DNA of 64,000 nucleotides. Source: Takakia lepidozioides. Lineage: Eukaryota > Streptophyta > Takakiopsida > Takakiales > Takakiaceae. Position numbers and translations under genes: made by a program. The notes under the pieces were generated by a model, which was not told the DNA's origin, did not search any database, and saw only the letters and a list, made by a program, of their open reading frames with translations. The stretch covers positions 85,166,756-85,230,755 of the forward strand of contig CM060731.1 of assembly GCA_030704615.1 (NCBI GenBank), in the 5' to 3' direction. Below, piece by piece: positions 52,001 through 57,476 of the stretch. Each line of letters opens with the position of its first letter. The stretch's first letter is position 1.

Positions 52001-54954
52001 TCCTGCTGGATAAATCTGACTTAGAGGCTGTAGTGTCCAAAGCCATGTCTGTTGCCAGGAAATTGTCTGATGAAGATGAAGTTAGGCAGAAATCTTCCCT
52101 GAACTTGTTTCCAGTCTGTGACATGGGGGAGGACATCATGGATGACCTCAAGGGTCACGGAAATGTAAACTTAGGGCGGGAAGCCTACCTTTGAACAGCA
52201 AACAGAAGCAGAGAGGAAAGATGCTGCACGTTGGGCCTGAATTGCCTCCTCGCCTCTATGGCTACCAATGGCAACATTCAATTGAAGGCTTTTAACATCT
52301 TTGCCCAATTGGTAGTATTGAGACGACAGTTCTTTTGTCGTTTTTGATACTACAGCAGTCCACATAAAGTGCCCTTCTCTCAGCAATCTTGAGCTTGATC
52401 TCATTGGTCTACCACAGACAGTGAGTTTCCTCCCAATGATCTTATCAGCCGCAGAGGTGATGAAACTCTCCCAAGAATCCACAGCTCGTTCGACTTTGCT
52501 TCTTACATCTTCTAAGCAAGAAGAGAGGTCTTGGAGTGATTGGATAAAGTGCGGGATAATAAGCACCCGTCACGAGGTTGATCTGGAGTCTAGAGGTGGT
52601 CTTAATGAAGGCCAGGCTGGCTTTTGGAGACATCGGGGCTGCACTGAACATATCTTCACTCTATGCCAGATCATCCAGGGAAGGAAAAAAGAAGGAAAGC
52701 CCACTTTGTCTTCTTCCTGGATGTCAAAAAGGCTGACGACACAGTATGGTGTGACGGGCTGTGGCTCCGGCTTTGGTCTTTTGGGGTCAGGGGAAAGATG
52801 TGGAGGATGGTTCACAACCTGTACGCGAACACCAAAAGTTGTGTTACGGTCAATGGACAAAAGTCTAACTTCTTTCATATTGATCAAGGTGTAGCACAAG
52901 GTTGTACCCCTCCCCACGTCTCTTCAATGTTTTCATTCATCAACTTCTTAAAGATGTGGAAAGTGAGGGGTTTAGGCTAAAGGTGGGTGACGCCACCATA
53001 CCAGCTCTTATGTTTCCAGATGACTTCGCAGGCCTAGGGGATACCCCATCCAATCACCAGGGCTGATGATTGTGCAAAGAGGTTCTTGCCCTGTGGAGGC
53101 TAGAAGTTAATGCTAGTGAATGCACAGTGGTGGCATTCAACGACAGTGGGGAGGGAGGAGGGGATCTCGAATGGAAATGAGGTGACGAAAAGATACCTGT
53201 ACGTATCTTGGTGTTGAGTTTTCCTCCAACTATAACTGGGAAGCGCATATACCAAAAGTGATCCAATCAGCTAAACGCAAAGCTTTGGGTCTCACTAACT
53301 TTTTCCATTGCAGAGGGATTAATACTGAAGTTAAAAGGACAATGATTTGCAACATTATTGGAGTAGGCATCGGCTGTGTGGGTCAACGATTCCAAACATC
53401 CTGAATCTCTAGAATCCATCATACCTCCCTTAAGCTCTCCACGTGATGAATTCAAGGTCAGATCGTGGGGTCAGTTGAATCGTATGCCGAATACCAGATA
53501 ACCTAAGATAATTGACGCTATTTCTTGGAAGCAAGACCATCCTGTTAAACAGGCGAAGTCTTAGCGGAAAAGGGTAGAAGAGATTTTCATATCTGAATAC
53601 TAGTCCAGAAGAATTGGCCCTAATGCATGAAGCTGACCTAGAGGGTTTGTGTCCAAAGCCATGTCTGATGCTCAATTTTTACCAACTTTGAAAGTCTCGA
53701 GGCTGAGCCAAAAGCCCAGGCCCTTCTGAGGCCTAGTTTTTGGGCAAATCACACACAGCAGATTGATGCTTGTGTGAAGGGATTTCTAGAGGATATCTGG
53801 AAAACCCGGATTAATTCTTTATATGAAGGTAAGTCTTACTACCAACGTCAGCCCCTGACAGAGGTAGGTTCTGTTCCTTTTGTTCCCGCTCAAACTGGGC
53901 GCGGGGTCAATGGCCACAAGGCTACGGCAAACAACATCTTATGAGTACAATCTGATGCTCAAAGACTGTCGGATGAAAATGAAGTTAAGCAGGGAACTTG
54001 TTTCCAGTCTGTGATATGGGTGAGGACCTTAAGGATGATCTCAAGGGCCTATCTACAATATCCATTTTCTGATTCACTGTCCGGGATATTCTCATCAGAG
54101 AGTGATCCTCTTCAGGACCATCAAGAACACTGTCCCTGCACCTCTGTTCACCAACTTTCAAAATCTTGAGGCTAGGCCTGTAGCCCTGGCCCTCTTGGGG
54201 TCTAACTGCTGGGAAGCTCAAACACAGCAAGTTGATGCTTGTGTGAAGGGCTTTCTAGAGGATATCTGGAAACCCAAACTAATTGTCTTTATCAAGGTAA
54301 GTCGCACTACCAGAGTGAGCCCCTCACACAGGTAGTTTCTGGTCCCCTTTGTTCTGCCCAAACTGGGCGGGGGGTCTATGGCCATAAGGCCACGACAAAT
54401 GTCTCATGAGGACATTCTCGCTCTCTCTCTGGAGTGTGTTCCGCCCAAACTGGGCACAAGGTCTAAGGCCACAAGGCTACGGCAAACAACGTCTTATGAG
54501 GACATTATCTCTGTCTGTCCAGTCAAAGAGCAGATTTATGCTTGTGTGAAGGGCTTCCTAGAGGAAATCTGGAAAGCCTGAACTAAATTGTTTATATCGA
54601 GTTAAGTCCCACTACTGGAGTGAGCCCTTCACAAAGGTAGTGTATGTTCCCTATTGGTCCACCTGAACTGGGCGCGTGGTCTATGGCCAGAAGACTACGG
54701 AAACAAAGTCTTACAAGTACATTCTCTGCGACCAGTTAGAGCTTGTCTTCTCTCTTCAATTTACTGATCCAAAAGCAAAGGACATTCCAAGTGCACTAGC
54801 TCAAATAATCCATGTCAACCAGAGGACCACAGATGCTTGTTTCTTACCAACAGTCACATGAATCACAGGCTACAGAGGTGTCAGCGGCATCTTCATCCAC
54901 CACTGGAACTCCTGCCCGAATGAGGCACTTGTCTCCCTCCAAGCATCCTACAGC
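27871..54954 (-). CDS. PHD (and presumably RING) finger protein, At4g10930-like, 13 exons visible
   Basis: Exons a-m, listed separately, join in phase to 1396 codons plus a stop; every intron is GT-AG. The order of landmarks is that of plant At4g10930-like proteins and animal PHRF1: PHD finger split over exons a, b and c ([24 protein letters not shown]); a long acidic middle; the block [25 protein letters not shown] in exon h; WALELLARK in exon i; VPMAVRQ joined to [14 protein letters not shown] in exons j and k; and a C-terminal helical domain with [19 protein letters not shown] in exon m. The RING finger expected upstream of the PHD was not found and should lie beyond 64000 or be hidden among LINEs. 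Human PHRF1 is a nuclear ubiquitin ligase and chromatin reader with a C-terminal RNA polymerase II-binding domain; the plant protein's role is largely unknown. Introns a-b (8169 bp) and b-c (10001 bp) are swollen by LINEs. No stop interrupts the coding sequence, so it looks functional. Confidence 0.82.
28160..28905 (-). CDS. PHD gene exon l
   Basis: 746 bp. It reads (D)[16 protein letters not shown], then a Ser-rich stretch, a basic cluster [19 protein letters not shown] and an acidic patch [20 protein letters not shown], ending IWRQ before GTACCT. Low-complexity linker in front of the C-terminal domain. Confidence 0.75.
29312..29999 (-). CDS. PHD gene exon k
   Basis: 688 bp beginning [19 protein letters not shown], with [18 protein letters not shown], all typical of plant homologues. 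A Ser/Pro- and Asp/Glu-rich stretch follows. The donor TTAG/GTGCAG is chosen because it leaves one base that exon l completes as Asp. LINE-A tails begin about 60 bp upstream of its 3' splice site. Confidence 0.8.
30040..30060. repeat. (TC)n microsatellite at a LINE-A border
   Basis: A (TC)n run of about 20 bp sits between host intron and the first LINE-A tail. Confidence 0.9.
30061..30210 (+). mobile_element. LINE-A 3' tail fragment
   Basis: Matches the last 145 bp of LINE-A (GATTAATTCTTTATATGGAG through GTCTTATGAGTACAATCTC), including the terminal stop codon region. It lies in the host intron between exons k and j and is followed directly by another LINE-A piece. Confidence 0.85.
30211..30830 (+). 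mobile_element. LINE-A 3' fragment, diverged subfamily
   Basis: Starts inside the region after RT (TGGAGGGGGTTGTGTCCAAA), passes [20 protein letters not shown] and [17 protein letters not shown] (the CX2CX7HX4C motif), and ends in GTCTTAGGAGTACATTCTC plus a TC run. It is distinct from the main subfamily (Met for Leu in the finger and FRTIKN after it), and resembles the copies at 36.8-37.9 and 54.0-54.4 kb. Confidence 0.85.
31173..31241 (-). CDS. PHD gene exon j
   Basis: 69 bp, 23 codons: [20 protein letters not shown] then VRQ, ending before GTATGT. The homologous plant stretch has L-x-x-D-x-R-P-x-x-x-x-S-R-x-x-x-V-P-x-x-V-R-Q, so this small exon is confident. Confidence 0.8.
31775..32241 (-). 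CDS. PHD gene exon i
   Basis: 467 bp from AG before 32241 to CTG/GTGACA. It reads [16 protein letters not shown] and later [10 protein letters not shown], a block shared with plant homologues. It completes a Gly codon begun in exon h and ends in phase 0. Confidence 0.75.
32477..32975 (-). CDS. PHD gene exon h: most conserved middle block
   Basis: 499 bp. Contains [20 protein letters not shown] followed by [11 protein letters not shown], the strongest diagnostic of the plant At4g10930-like family in the gene body. The 5' splice site is AAAG/GTACGC. The 3' splice site is placed at GAAG/GCTGCC because it keeps phase; the preceding tract is a weak polypyrimidine, so the start may be off by a few codons. 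Confidence 0.75.
33284..33782 (-). CDS. PHD gene exon g
   Basis: 499 bp. It begins (R)[20 protein letters not shown] and contains [20 protein letters not shown], matching the G-V-R-x-K-x-I...V-x-x-L-R region of the plant family. It ends at FLVAFK before GTAAGG, phase 0. Confidence 0.75.
34080..34374 (-). CDS. PHD gene exon f
   Basis: 295 bp from GCAG at 34375-34378 to GTATGT. A charged linker ([29 protein letters not shown]) with a basic cluster at its end that may be a nuclear signal. A LINE-B fragment occupies the intron between exons e and f. The acceptor at 34375 rather than the one 4 bp upstream is needed to keep phase. Confidence 0.7.
34505..35425 (+). mobile_element. LINE-B 3' fragment
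   Basis: Matches 50285-51190 of the larger LINE-B. The frame 34509-35303 reads [50 protein letters not shown] and [19 protein letters not shown], the C-terminal CX2CX11HX4C. It ends in CCGCGGACGTTATAAAGTAC and ATTTCATTTC repeats. It sits in the PHD gene intron between exons e and f. Confidence 0.88.
35651..35849 (-). CDS. PHD gene exon e
   Basis: 199 bp. It reads [17 protein letters not shown] and on to GGVPHE, ending before GTAAGA. No domain recognised. It leaves one base, completed by exon f as a Glu codon. Confidence 0.68.
35985..36049 (-). CDS. PHD gene exon d
   Basis: 65 bp, AG before and GTATGA after. It reads (G)[21 protein letters not shown], a basic/acidic linker, and keeps phase from exon c (one base) to exon e (phase 0). 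Too short for ORF finders. Confidence 0.68.
36331..36614 (-). CDS. PHD gene exon c: last PHD cysteine and linker
   Basis: 284 bp. The first codons read (R)[16 protein letters not shown], the Cys being the final PHD ligand (WLCPRC). The rest is a Ser/Thr-rich linker ending before GTACAG. A LINE tail inserted only 23 bp upstream of this 3' splice site (36638). Confidence 0.78.
36638..36777 (-). mobile_element. LINE-A tail insertion flanked by a 10-bp target-site duplication
   Basis: A 140-bp 3'-end-only LINE-A copy (minus). ACTGTTGAAA stands on both sides (36628-36637 and 36778-36787). It lies 23 bp upstream of the acceptor of PHD exon c. Confidence 0.75.
37311..37455 (+). repeat. TRIM 5' LTR
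   Basis: 145 bp, TGTTGG...CCAACA. Contains the first tRNA-like sequence (37363-37434). Ends exactly where the primer-binding site begins. Confidence 0.93.
37363..37434 (+). other. tRNA-like sequence in TRIM 5' LTR (Pol III A and B boxes)
   Basis: 72 nt that fold as a cloverleaf by hand. The acceptor stem is GGACGGG with CCCGACC (6 of 7 pairs); the D stem is GCTT with GAGC; the anticodon stem is CCCCA with GGGGG (or CCCC with GGGG); and the T stem is CTAGG with CCTAG around TTCAATC. TAGCTTAGTGG at 37370-37380 fits the Pol III A box, and GGTTCAATCC at 37413-37422 fits the B box. The anticodon loop CCGGAAT lacks T33, so no amino acid can be assigned; no CCA follows. Likely a tRNA-derived promoter module, not a working tRNA gene. 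Confidence 0.8.
37456..37472 (+). promoter_or_regulatory. TRIM primer-binding site (initiator Met tRNA type)
   Basis: TGGTATCAGAGCCAAGG begins at the first base after the 5' LTR. TGGTATCAGAGC is complementary to the 3' end of plant initiator tRNA-Met and is the standard primer site of many plant LTR elements. Confidence 0.92.
37520..37530 (+). promoter_or_regulatory. TRIM polypurine tract
   Basis: TTGAGGGGGAG ends directly at the first base of the 3' LTR, the expected position of the second-strand primer. Confidence 0.88.
37531..37675 (+). repeat. TRIM 3' LTR
   Basis: 145 bp, differing from the 5' LTR at four positions (37587, 37592, 37595, 37627), all within the tRNA-like stretch. Confidence 0.93.
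37583..37654 (+). other. tRNA-like sequence in TRIM 3' LTR
   Basis: Same as in the 5' LTR but more damaged: acceptor 5 of 7 pairs and one mismatch in the D stem (CCTC with GAGC). The A box reads TACCTCAGTGG, with the usual G lost; the B box GGTTCAATCC is intact. Confidence 0.75.
37856..37878. repeat. (GA)n microsatellite between two LINE-A copies
   Basis: A GA run joins the 5' side of one minus-strand LINE-A copy to the 3' end (AATGTACTCAT) of the next. Confidence 0.9.
37879..39108 (-). mobile_element. LINE-A 5'-truncated copy with internal deletion
   Basis: From the tail at 37879, through the finger region, a deletion near 38338, then [20 protein letters not shown] and [20 protein letters not shown]. 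It stops inside the RT region ([15 protein letters not shown]) near 39108. Many frameshifts. Confidence 0.85.
39109..39220 (-). mobile_element. LINE-A short fragment
   Basis: Repeats the stretch GGCCTAATAATGCGGCAAAG seen at 38757 and about 100 bp after it (CRIIRP...NFST region), then meets a (TA)n run at 39222-39238. Confidence 0.75.
39246..43454 (-). pseudogene. LINE-A ORF2: repeats, APE endonuclease, reverse transcriptase, CCHC
   Basis: N-terminal part (43454-42830): three 47-residue repeats with [19 protein letters not shown]-type endonuclease from [10 protein letters not shown], with [34 protein letters not shown] and [11 protein letters not shown] with [56 protein letters not shown] and the catalytic LMFADDF. 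A post-RT region with SYTYLGVEF and [13 protein letters not shown] follows, then [17 protein letters not shown], a CX2CX7HX4C motif like that of L1-type elements. These proteins nick target DNA and copy the element RNA in place. A frameshift near 42770 splits repeats plus start of endonuclease from the rest; the terminal stop is lost. Clade not determined. Confidence 0.92.
42961..43290 (-). repeat. In-frame 141-bp tandem repeats in LINE-A
   Basis: GAGGATTGGTAAACCATT or a variant recurs at 42961, 43101 and 43242, a period of 140-141 bp. It encodes units of 47 residues: [16 protein letters not shown], then S-x-H-G-V-x-V-P, D-G-Q-S-x-P and E-P-x-R-R-V-T-E. The same repeats are seen at 59640-60010 in the other long copy. 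Confidence 0.9.
43467..43979 (-). CDS. LINE-A ORF1-like frame
   Basis: 170 codons upstream of ORF2, ending 12 bp before its first Met. It reads [20 protein letters not shown] and [19 protein letters not shown], and ends Arg/Gly/Leu-rich. No zinc knuckle or RRM was recognised. The plus-strand copy at 59343-63680 lacks this segment: its leader jumps from AATATGCCT directly to TTGAGAGTTTC. It is therefore either deleted there or not essential. Confidence 0.5.
   Translation of the reverse strand: MGSGWFLCLNLWPAKTIKNLAPININTPQGDPWELITYAKSRASCVVFGVNPRMDDVSFKTTCSSLGLDFMANGTISRLDNRGTLKVAMTKSASNRVPHQFNLKEVRPLTGWRAVLDIGDSMGRSGPTYWFELEGSAPTAGRLAGAGTLCRYLYYRSLLPPCHLLHSFLP
44331..44565 (-). mobile_element. 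LINE-A 3' tail fragment
   Basis: Starts GTACTCATAAGACGTTGCC and passes CTGTGTGAGCAGCCCAAAAG; broken by small indels. It abuts the next fragment at about 44565. Confidence 0.8.
44566..46145 (-). mobile_element. LINE-A 5'-truncated copy
   Basis: Minus-strand copy from a tail through [19 protein letters not shown], a post-RT block and RT ([26 protein letters not shown], with FADD) to [13 protein letters not shown]. It stops at about 46145 against GAGAGAGAGAATGAA. Frames 44489-45079, 45202-45756 and 45785-46105 are separated by frameshifts. Confidence 0.88.
46146..46216. repeat. GA-rich microsatellite at LINE-A 5' side
   Basis: Two GA runs (about 46152-46163 and 46193-46215) border the truncated LINE-A copy. 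Confidence 0.85.
46217..47440. other. Host intron sequence, with exon b at 46616-46678
   Basis: Apart from the 63-bp PHD exon, no gene, repeat or mobile element was recognised. This is the longest LINE-free piece inside the 8-10 kb introns. Confidence 0.5.
46616..46678 (-). CDS. PHD gene exon b: middle of PHD finger
   Basis: 63 bp encoding [20 protein letters not shown], flanked by AG and GTAAGT. It supplies the PHD His and two Cys residues and completes the Trp codon of exon a; its final AG pairs with the first G of exon c to give Arg. It lies 8.2 kb from exon a. Confidence 0.82.
47445..47512 (+). mobile_element. LINE-A tail scrap
   Basis: GTTCCGCTCAAACTGGGGTC and CTCTTATGAGTACATC match the last 70 bp of LINE-A. 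It is followed directly by the LINE-B copy. Confidence 0.75.
47686..48045 (+). CDS. LINE-B ORF1-like end fused to endonuclease start
   Basis: 119 codons. The first half, [39 protein letters not shown], resembles the C-terminal domain of LINE ORF1 proteins (E-D-x-P-P...R...L...A-R-A-x-G...A). After a linker the frame reads [20 protein letters not shown] and [14 protein letters not shown], the first motifs of an APE endonuclease. So ORF1 and ORF2 appear as one frame; a truncated join cannot be excluded. Confidence 0.6.
   Translation: MRGQGMYLNEDFTPMQYNARQAQLSQVKQARAQGHYAVYRDGRVIIREQERRPSNTKYGLGPHETNARSYLTIGSWNCNGSLWSHPQGLLDIFSKCDVLFLLETHAYEGKDPPSILGIQ
49277..50421 (+). pseudogene. LINE-B reverse transcriptase region
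   Basis: Frames 49277-49564 and 49669-50421, with a short gap. [20 protein letters not shown] and [13 protein letters not shown] are RT blocks. [11 protein letters not shown], with a stop after it, lies in the gap at 49610-49640. [20 protein letters not shown] and [14 protein letters not shown] carry the catalytic YADD. It copies element RNA into DNA in working elements; this copy is broken. Confidence 0.85.
50294..50998 (+). CDS. LINE-B C-terminal region with zinc finger
   Basis: 234 codons parallel to 34509-35303. It reads [18 protein letters not shown]-type sequence, [38 protein letters not shown], and [20 protein letters not shown]. Its start overlaps the RT frame in another phase, so the real protein was one frame before an indel near 50290-50420. 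Confidence 0.7.
   Translation: MQSSFLQAMLGARGTTPSHKLCAEFACVPLQTKALVRLTILLKRLQALPPKGLVARALATSIRLKTAGFKHSWYARVCSFFGRNGLSIVSLLPQNPEGVEITSKQDRNRLIRRELMELHVRKTWKLPNLTTTLHFYRETFLVLREDRILWPNYLSAPLSPSLLRALRRFRVGSHNLRVETGRWENLQREDRLCPACTGCNQEIETEEHSFFYCPLYYQMRGRFHCLTPWKSISH
51325..51346. repeat. (TC)n microsatellite directly upstream of a LINE-A copy
   Basis: CTCTCTCTCTCTCTCTCTCT ends where LINE-A coding sequence (AGATTCTGGTCCTCCCTTC) begins. Confidence 0.9.
51347..54740. mobile_element. Mosaic of LINE-A pieces, both strands
   Basis: In order: 51347-51827 plus ([10 protein letters not shown] to KSLESI, FRGEF region); 51828-51952 minus tail (GATTGTACTCATAAGAC); 51953-52200 plus (VEEILKDLN to finger region); 52210-52560 minus endonuclease/linker piece; 52561-53060 plus RT piece of a diverged subfamily ([28 protein letters not shown]); about 53060-53690 plus diverged post-RT piece; 53680-53950 plus tail; 53955-54420 and 54420-54740 further plus tails of subfamily 2. 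Pieces switch strand and subfamily without clear host DNA between them. Borders are approximate; none encodes an intact domain. Confidence 0.75.
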
Positions 54955-55259
54955 CTGTGTTTAACCAAATGATATTCAACAACGACATATATGTCAATAC
55001 AAGACAAAGAAATAAAAAGAGAAAAGTGAACTCCATCTTCACCCAACTATTTTGTCCGTCACCGAGTATCTGACCCCCACATGGTGGTAACGCATCTCTC
55101 TCTCAGCAGTACTGGAATCAGCACTGTGTTTTCTAGCATCTACACCATCCGATGCCTTAAAACACCAAAACCGGCAAGGAGTGATAGTTACTAAGGGGAG
55201 TGTGCACTTCCGGGTATGTATAGCCAGTGTTCATAGGGAGTCGTCTCACATGGGGGTCG

Positions 55260-55260
<1 letters not shown>
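54741..55260. other. Host intron/exon region (exon a at 54848-54954)
   Basis: Outside the 107-bp PHD exon nothing was recognised. An AG-flanked minus-strand stretch with ASDGVDARKHSADSSTAERE at about 55090-55170 might be an exon, but has no family match I know. Confidence 0.4.
54848..54954 (-). CDS. PHD gene exon a: first half of PHD finger
   Basis: 107 bp, between AG at 54955-54956 and GTAAGA after 54848. It reads [15 protein letters not shown], then [12 protein letters not shown]. The Cys pairs C-x5-C and C-x2-C start the PHD; the last codon TG-G is split with exon b. Its upstream neighbour should encode the C-x2-C of the RING side and was not found. Confidence 0.78.

Positions 55261-55261
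<1 letters not shown>

Positions 55262-55294
<33 letters not shown>
55262..55294. repeat. (TC)n microsatellite next to a LINE-A fragment
   Basis: About 16 CT units directly border a minus-strand LINE-A fragment. Confidence 0.92.
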
Positions 55295-55297
<3 letters not shown>

Positions 55298-55380
55298 CTT
55301 GAATTCATCTCGTCGGGAGCTTAAGGACGGAATGCCAAACTCACCCCGAACAGCCACATTGGCTGTTTTGGAGCATGCAA
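55295..55380 (-). mobile_element. LINE-A minus-strand fragment
   Basis: Encodes [28 protein letters not shown]; stops where the plus-strand copy begins. Confidence 0.85.
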
Positions 55381-56541
55381 GGTCAGATGGTGGGGTCAGC
55401 TGCAACATATGCCCAACACCAGATATCCTAAATTAATCGACTCTATATCTTGGAAACAGGACCGCCCTGTCAAACAGGCTAAGTCCTGGCAGAAGAGAGT
55501 AGAAGAGATCCTCAAGGACCTGGACCTGGATCCGCAAGTCTTGACCCTGCTGGATAAATCTGACTTAGAGGCTGTAGTGTCCTCAGCCATGTCTGTTGCC
55601 ATGAGATTGTCTGATGAAAATGAAGTTAGGCAGAAAACTTCCCTGAACTTGTTTCCAGTCTGTGACATGGGGGAGGACATCTTGGATGTGTTGCACAGTG
55701 GGAACTATTGAAACTTTGGAACACTGCCTGCTCAACTGTAGAGCCCCAAGTTCAATCTGGGCTTTGGTTGTTAATGCTTTCTATACTCCATGGGCGCTCA
55801 TGCCCATCGACCATGTTACCATTCTTCTCAACTACAACAGGGGTTCGAAATTTGTAGCAAGTTTCTGTCCTGTTTTTTAAGCTTTGAGAGGGGCAACTCT
55901 ATGGCACATATGGAGGGCACGATATGCCTGGGCTTTGGAGGGCTCCAATACCTCAGCAACAGCATTGCTTACCCAAGTGTTTTTTGAAATTATAGTGGGT
56001 GCTAAGAAACCTTGGTCAAAATTGTGTGCAGACATCGACAACTCAAGGGTCTACCCACTCTCGGCACTAGACTGAAATTTAAACTCAGGGCAGGAAGCCT
56101 ACCTTTGAACAGCAAACAGAAGCAGAGAGGAAAGGGAGACAATTGCCCGTTGTGTGGGCAATCTGAAGACAGTATTCATTTTCTGATACACTGTCCGGGG
56201 TTCTCTCACCAAAGAGACGCTCTCTTCAAATCTATTAAGGGAATTGTGCCTGTACCCCTGTTTACCAACTTTGAAAGTCTCGAGGCTGAGCCAAAAGCCC
56301 AGGCCCTCCTGAGGCCTTTTTTTTGGGCAAATCACACACAGCAGATTGATGCTTGTGTGAAGGGATTTCTAGAGGATATCTGGAAAACCCGGATTAATTC
56401 TTTATATGGAGGTAAGTCCTACTACCAACGTCAGCCCCTGACAGAGGTAGGTTCTGTCCCTTTTGTTCCCGCTCAAACTGGGCGCGGGGTCAATGGCCAC
56501 AAGGCTACGGCAAACAACGTCTTATGAGTACAATCTCTCTC
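55381..56541 (+). mobile_element. LINE-A 3' copy interrupted by a LINE-C piece
   Basis: Plus-strand LINE-A from [20 protein letters not shown] to the tail GTCTTATGAGTACAATCTC. Between GAGGACATCTTGGAT (55685) and CTCAAGGGTCTACCC (56040) six or so bases are replaced by 355 bp of other sequence. The finger region is [17 protein letters not shown]. Confidence 0.85.
55686..56040 (+). mobile_element. LINE-C fragment (zf-RVT type)
   Basis: Encodes GTIETLEHCLLNCRAPSSIW, ALVVNAFYTPW and, after an in-frame TAA at 55878-55880, LWHIWRARYAW. This is the E-T-x-x-H-x-L-x-x-C...W...W-x-I-W-x-x-R pattern of the zf-RVT domain at the end of many plant LINE proteins, a family different from LINE-A and LINE-B. 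Confidence 0.65.
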
Positions 56542-57455
56542 TTGAAATTTGTGTGAACTTGCAAGGTGTAATGGATGTGGCTTTATGATCCGTCACAGCC
56601 ACATTCATCTTCATACTCCCTCTTGACTTTGTCACCAACCACCTCCACGTTTTATGGAGTTAATTTAGTTGGTACCACATGCTCTTACTCAGGTGGCAGT
56701 GAGGTTCCTGAAAATCAGCCTCCACGACCTAAATGAAGGGGACATTGACAACCCTACACTCTAACTACTTTGCTCTAATAACAGTACTTGTGGCCTTTAA
56801 TGGCTGTAAAGCCAGCCACTTGACAGAGTTCACCCCAGCCATATAAAGGGACCGGAGTCAACAGTAGTTTACCTGCAATGTCAGTCATCTACTTCAGATT
56901 GCTGCTCATGGCAAATACACCCGTCTCGAAATGCTCAGGTTCAGGCAACTACTCAACTTTGTTTTGCTTCCAAGTGTTTTTTCGAGATTACCATGGTTCT
57001 TGGTTGACATCTATAACAAGTTTGCAATGCTATAAGCCTGGGGTTCTACAGGATCACTAACCTGATGGTTTTGTGGTTGGCTGTGATGGATCCACATGAG
57101 GCATCACTTCTCCCTTGCATCATAGCCCAAGCACTCACTCTCAACTCCATTAGTGAAGTGCTATCAAGCATGTCATTTTGATAGCTAGGGGTTGTACTAT
57201 TTCTTTTGCTGACTAGAAGAGGGCTGTATTGGTTTTCAGAATTCAGTTTGATCTTTATACAAACTGATCCCTAGAAAGATGAAGAGTTTTTAAGGTTTAG
57301 ATTTGGCTGAAAGGAAAGCTCTAAGCCCCTTTCTACTATGACATTATAGATGACTGTGAAAGTTCTAGGACTGTTTGTACAGATGGTGTCTACTAAGACT
57401 GACGATGTGTTGAAGATGACAAAAATCTAATTTAGTCTTGACATGACTATGATAT
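56542..57455. other. Stretch without a recognisable gene
   Basis: Non-LINE sequence, presumably intron or flank of the PHD gene. Short frames only; I searched the minus strand for a RING finger exon and found none. Confidence 0.4.
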
Positions 57456-57476
57456 GACTCTCTCTCTCTCTCTTTC
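57456..57476. repeat. (TC)n microsatellite upstream of LINE-A
   Basis: GACTCTCTCTCTCTCTCTTT precedes the 5' truncation point of the next LINE-A copy. Confidence 0.9.

Noticed and set aside
55090-55170. Possible upstream exon of the PHD gene (ASDGVDARKHSADSS on minus)
   Set aside because: Has an AG in front, but no clear donor in phase and no similarity to the RING-PHD linker of homologues.
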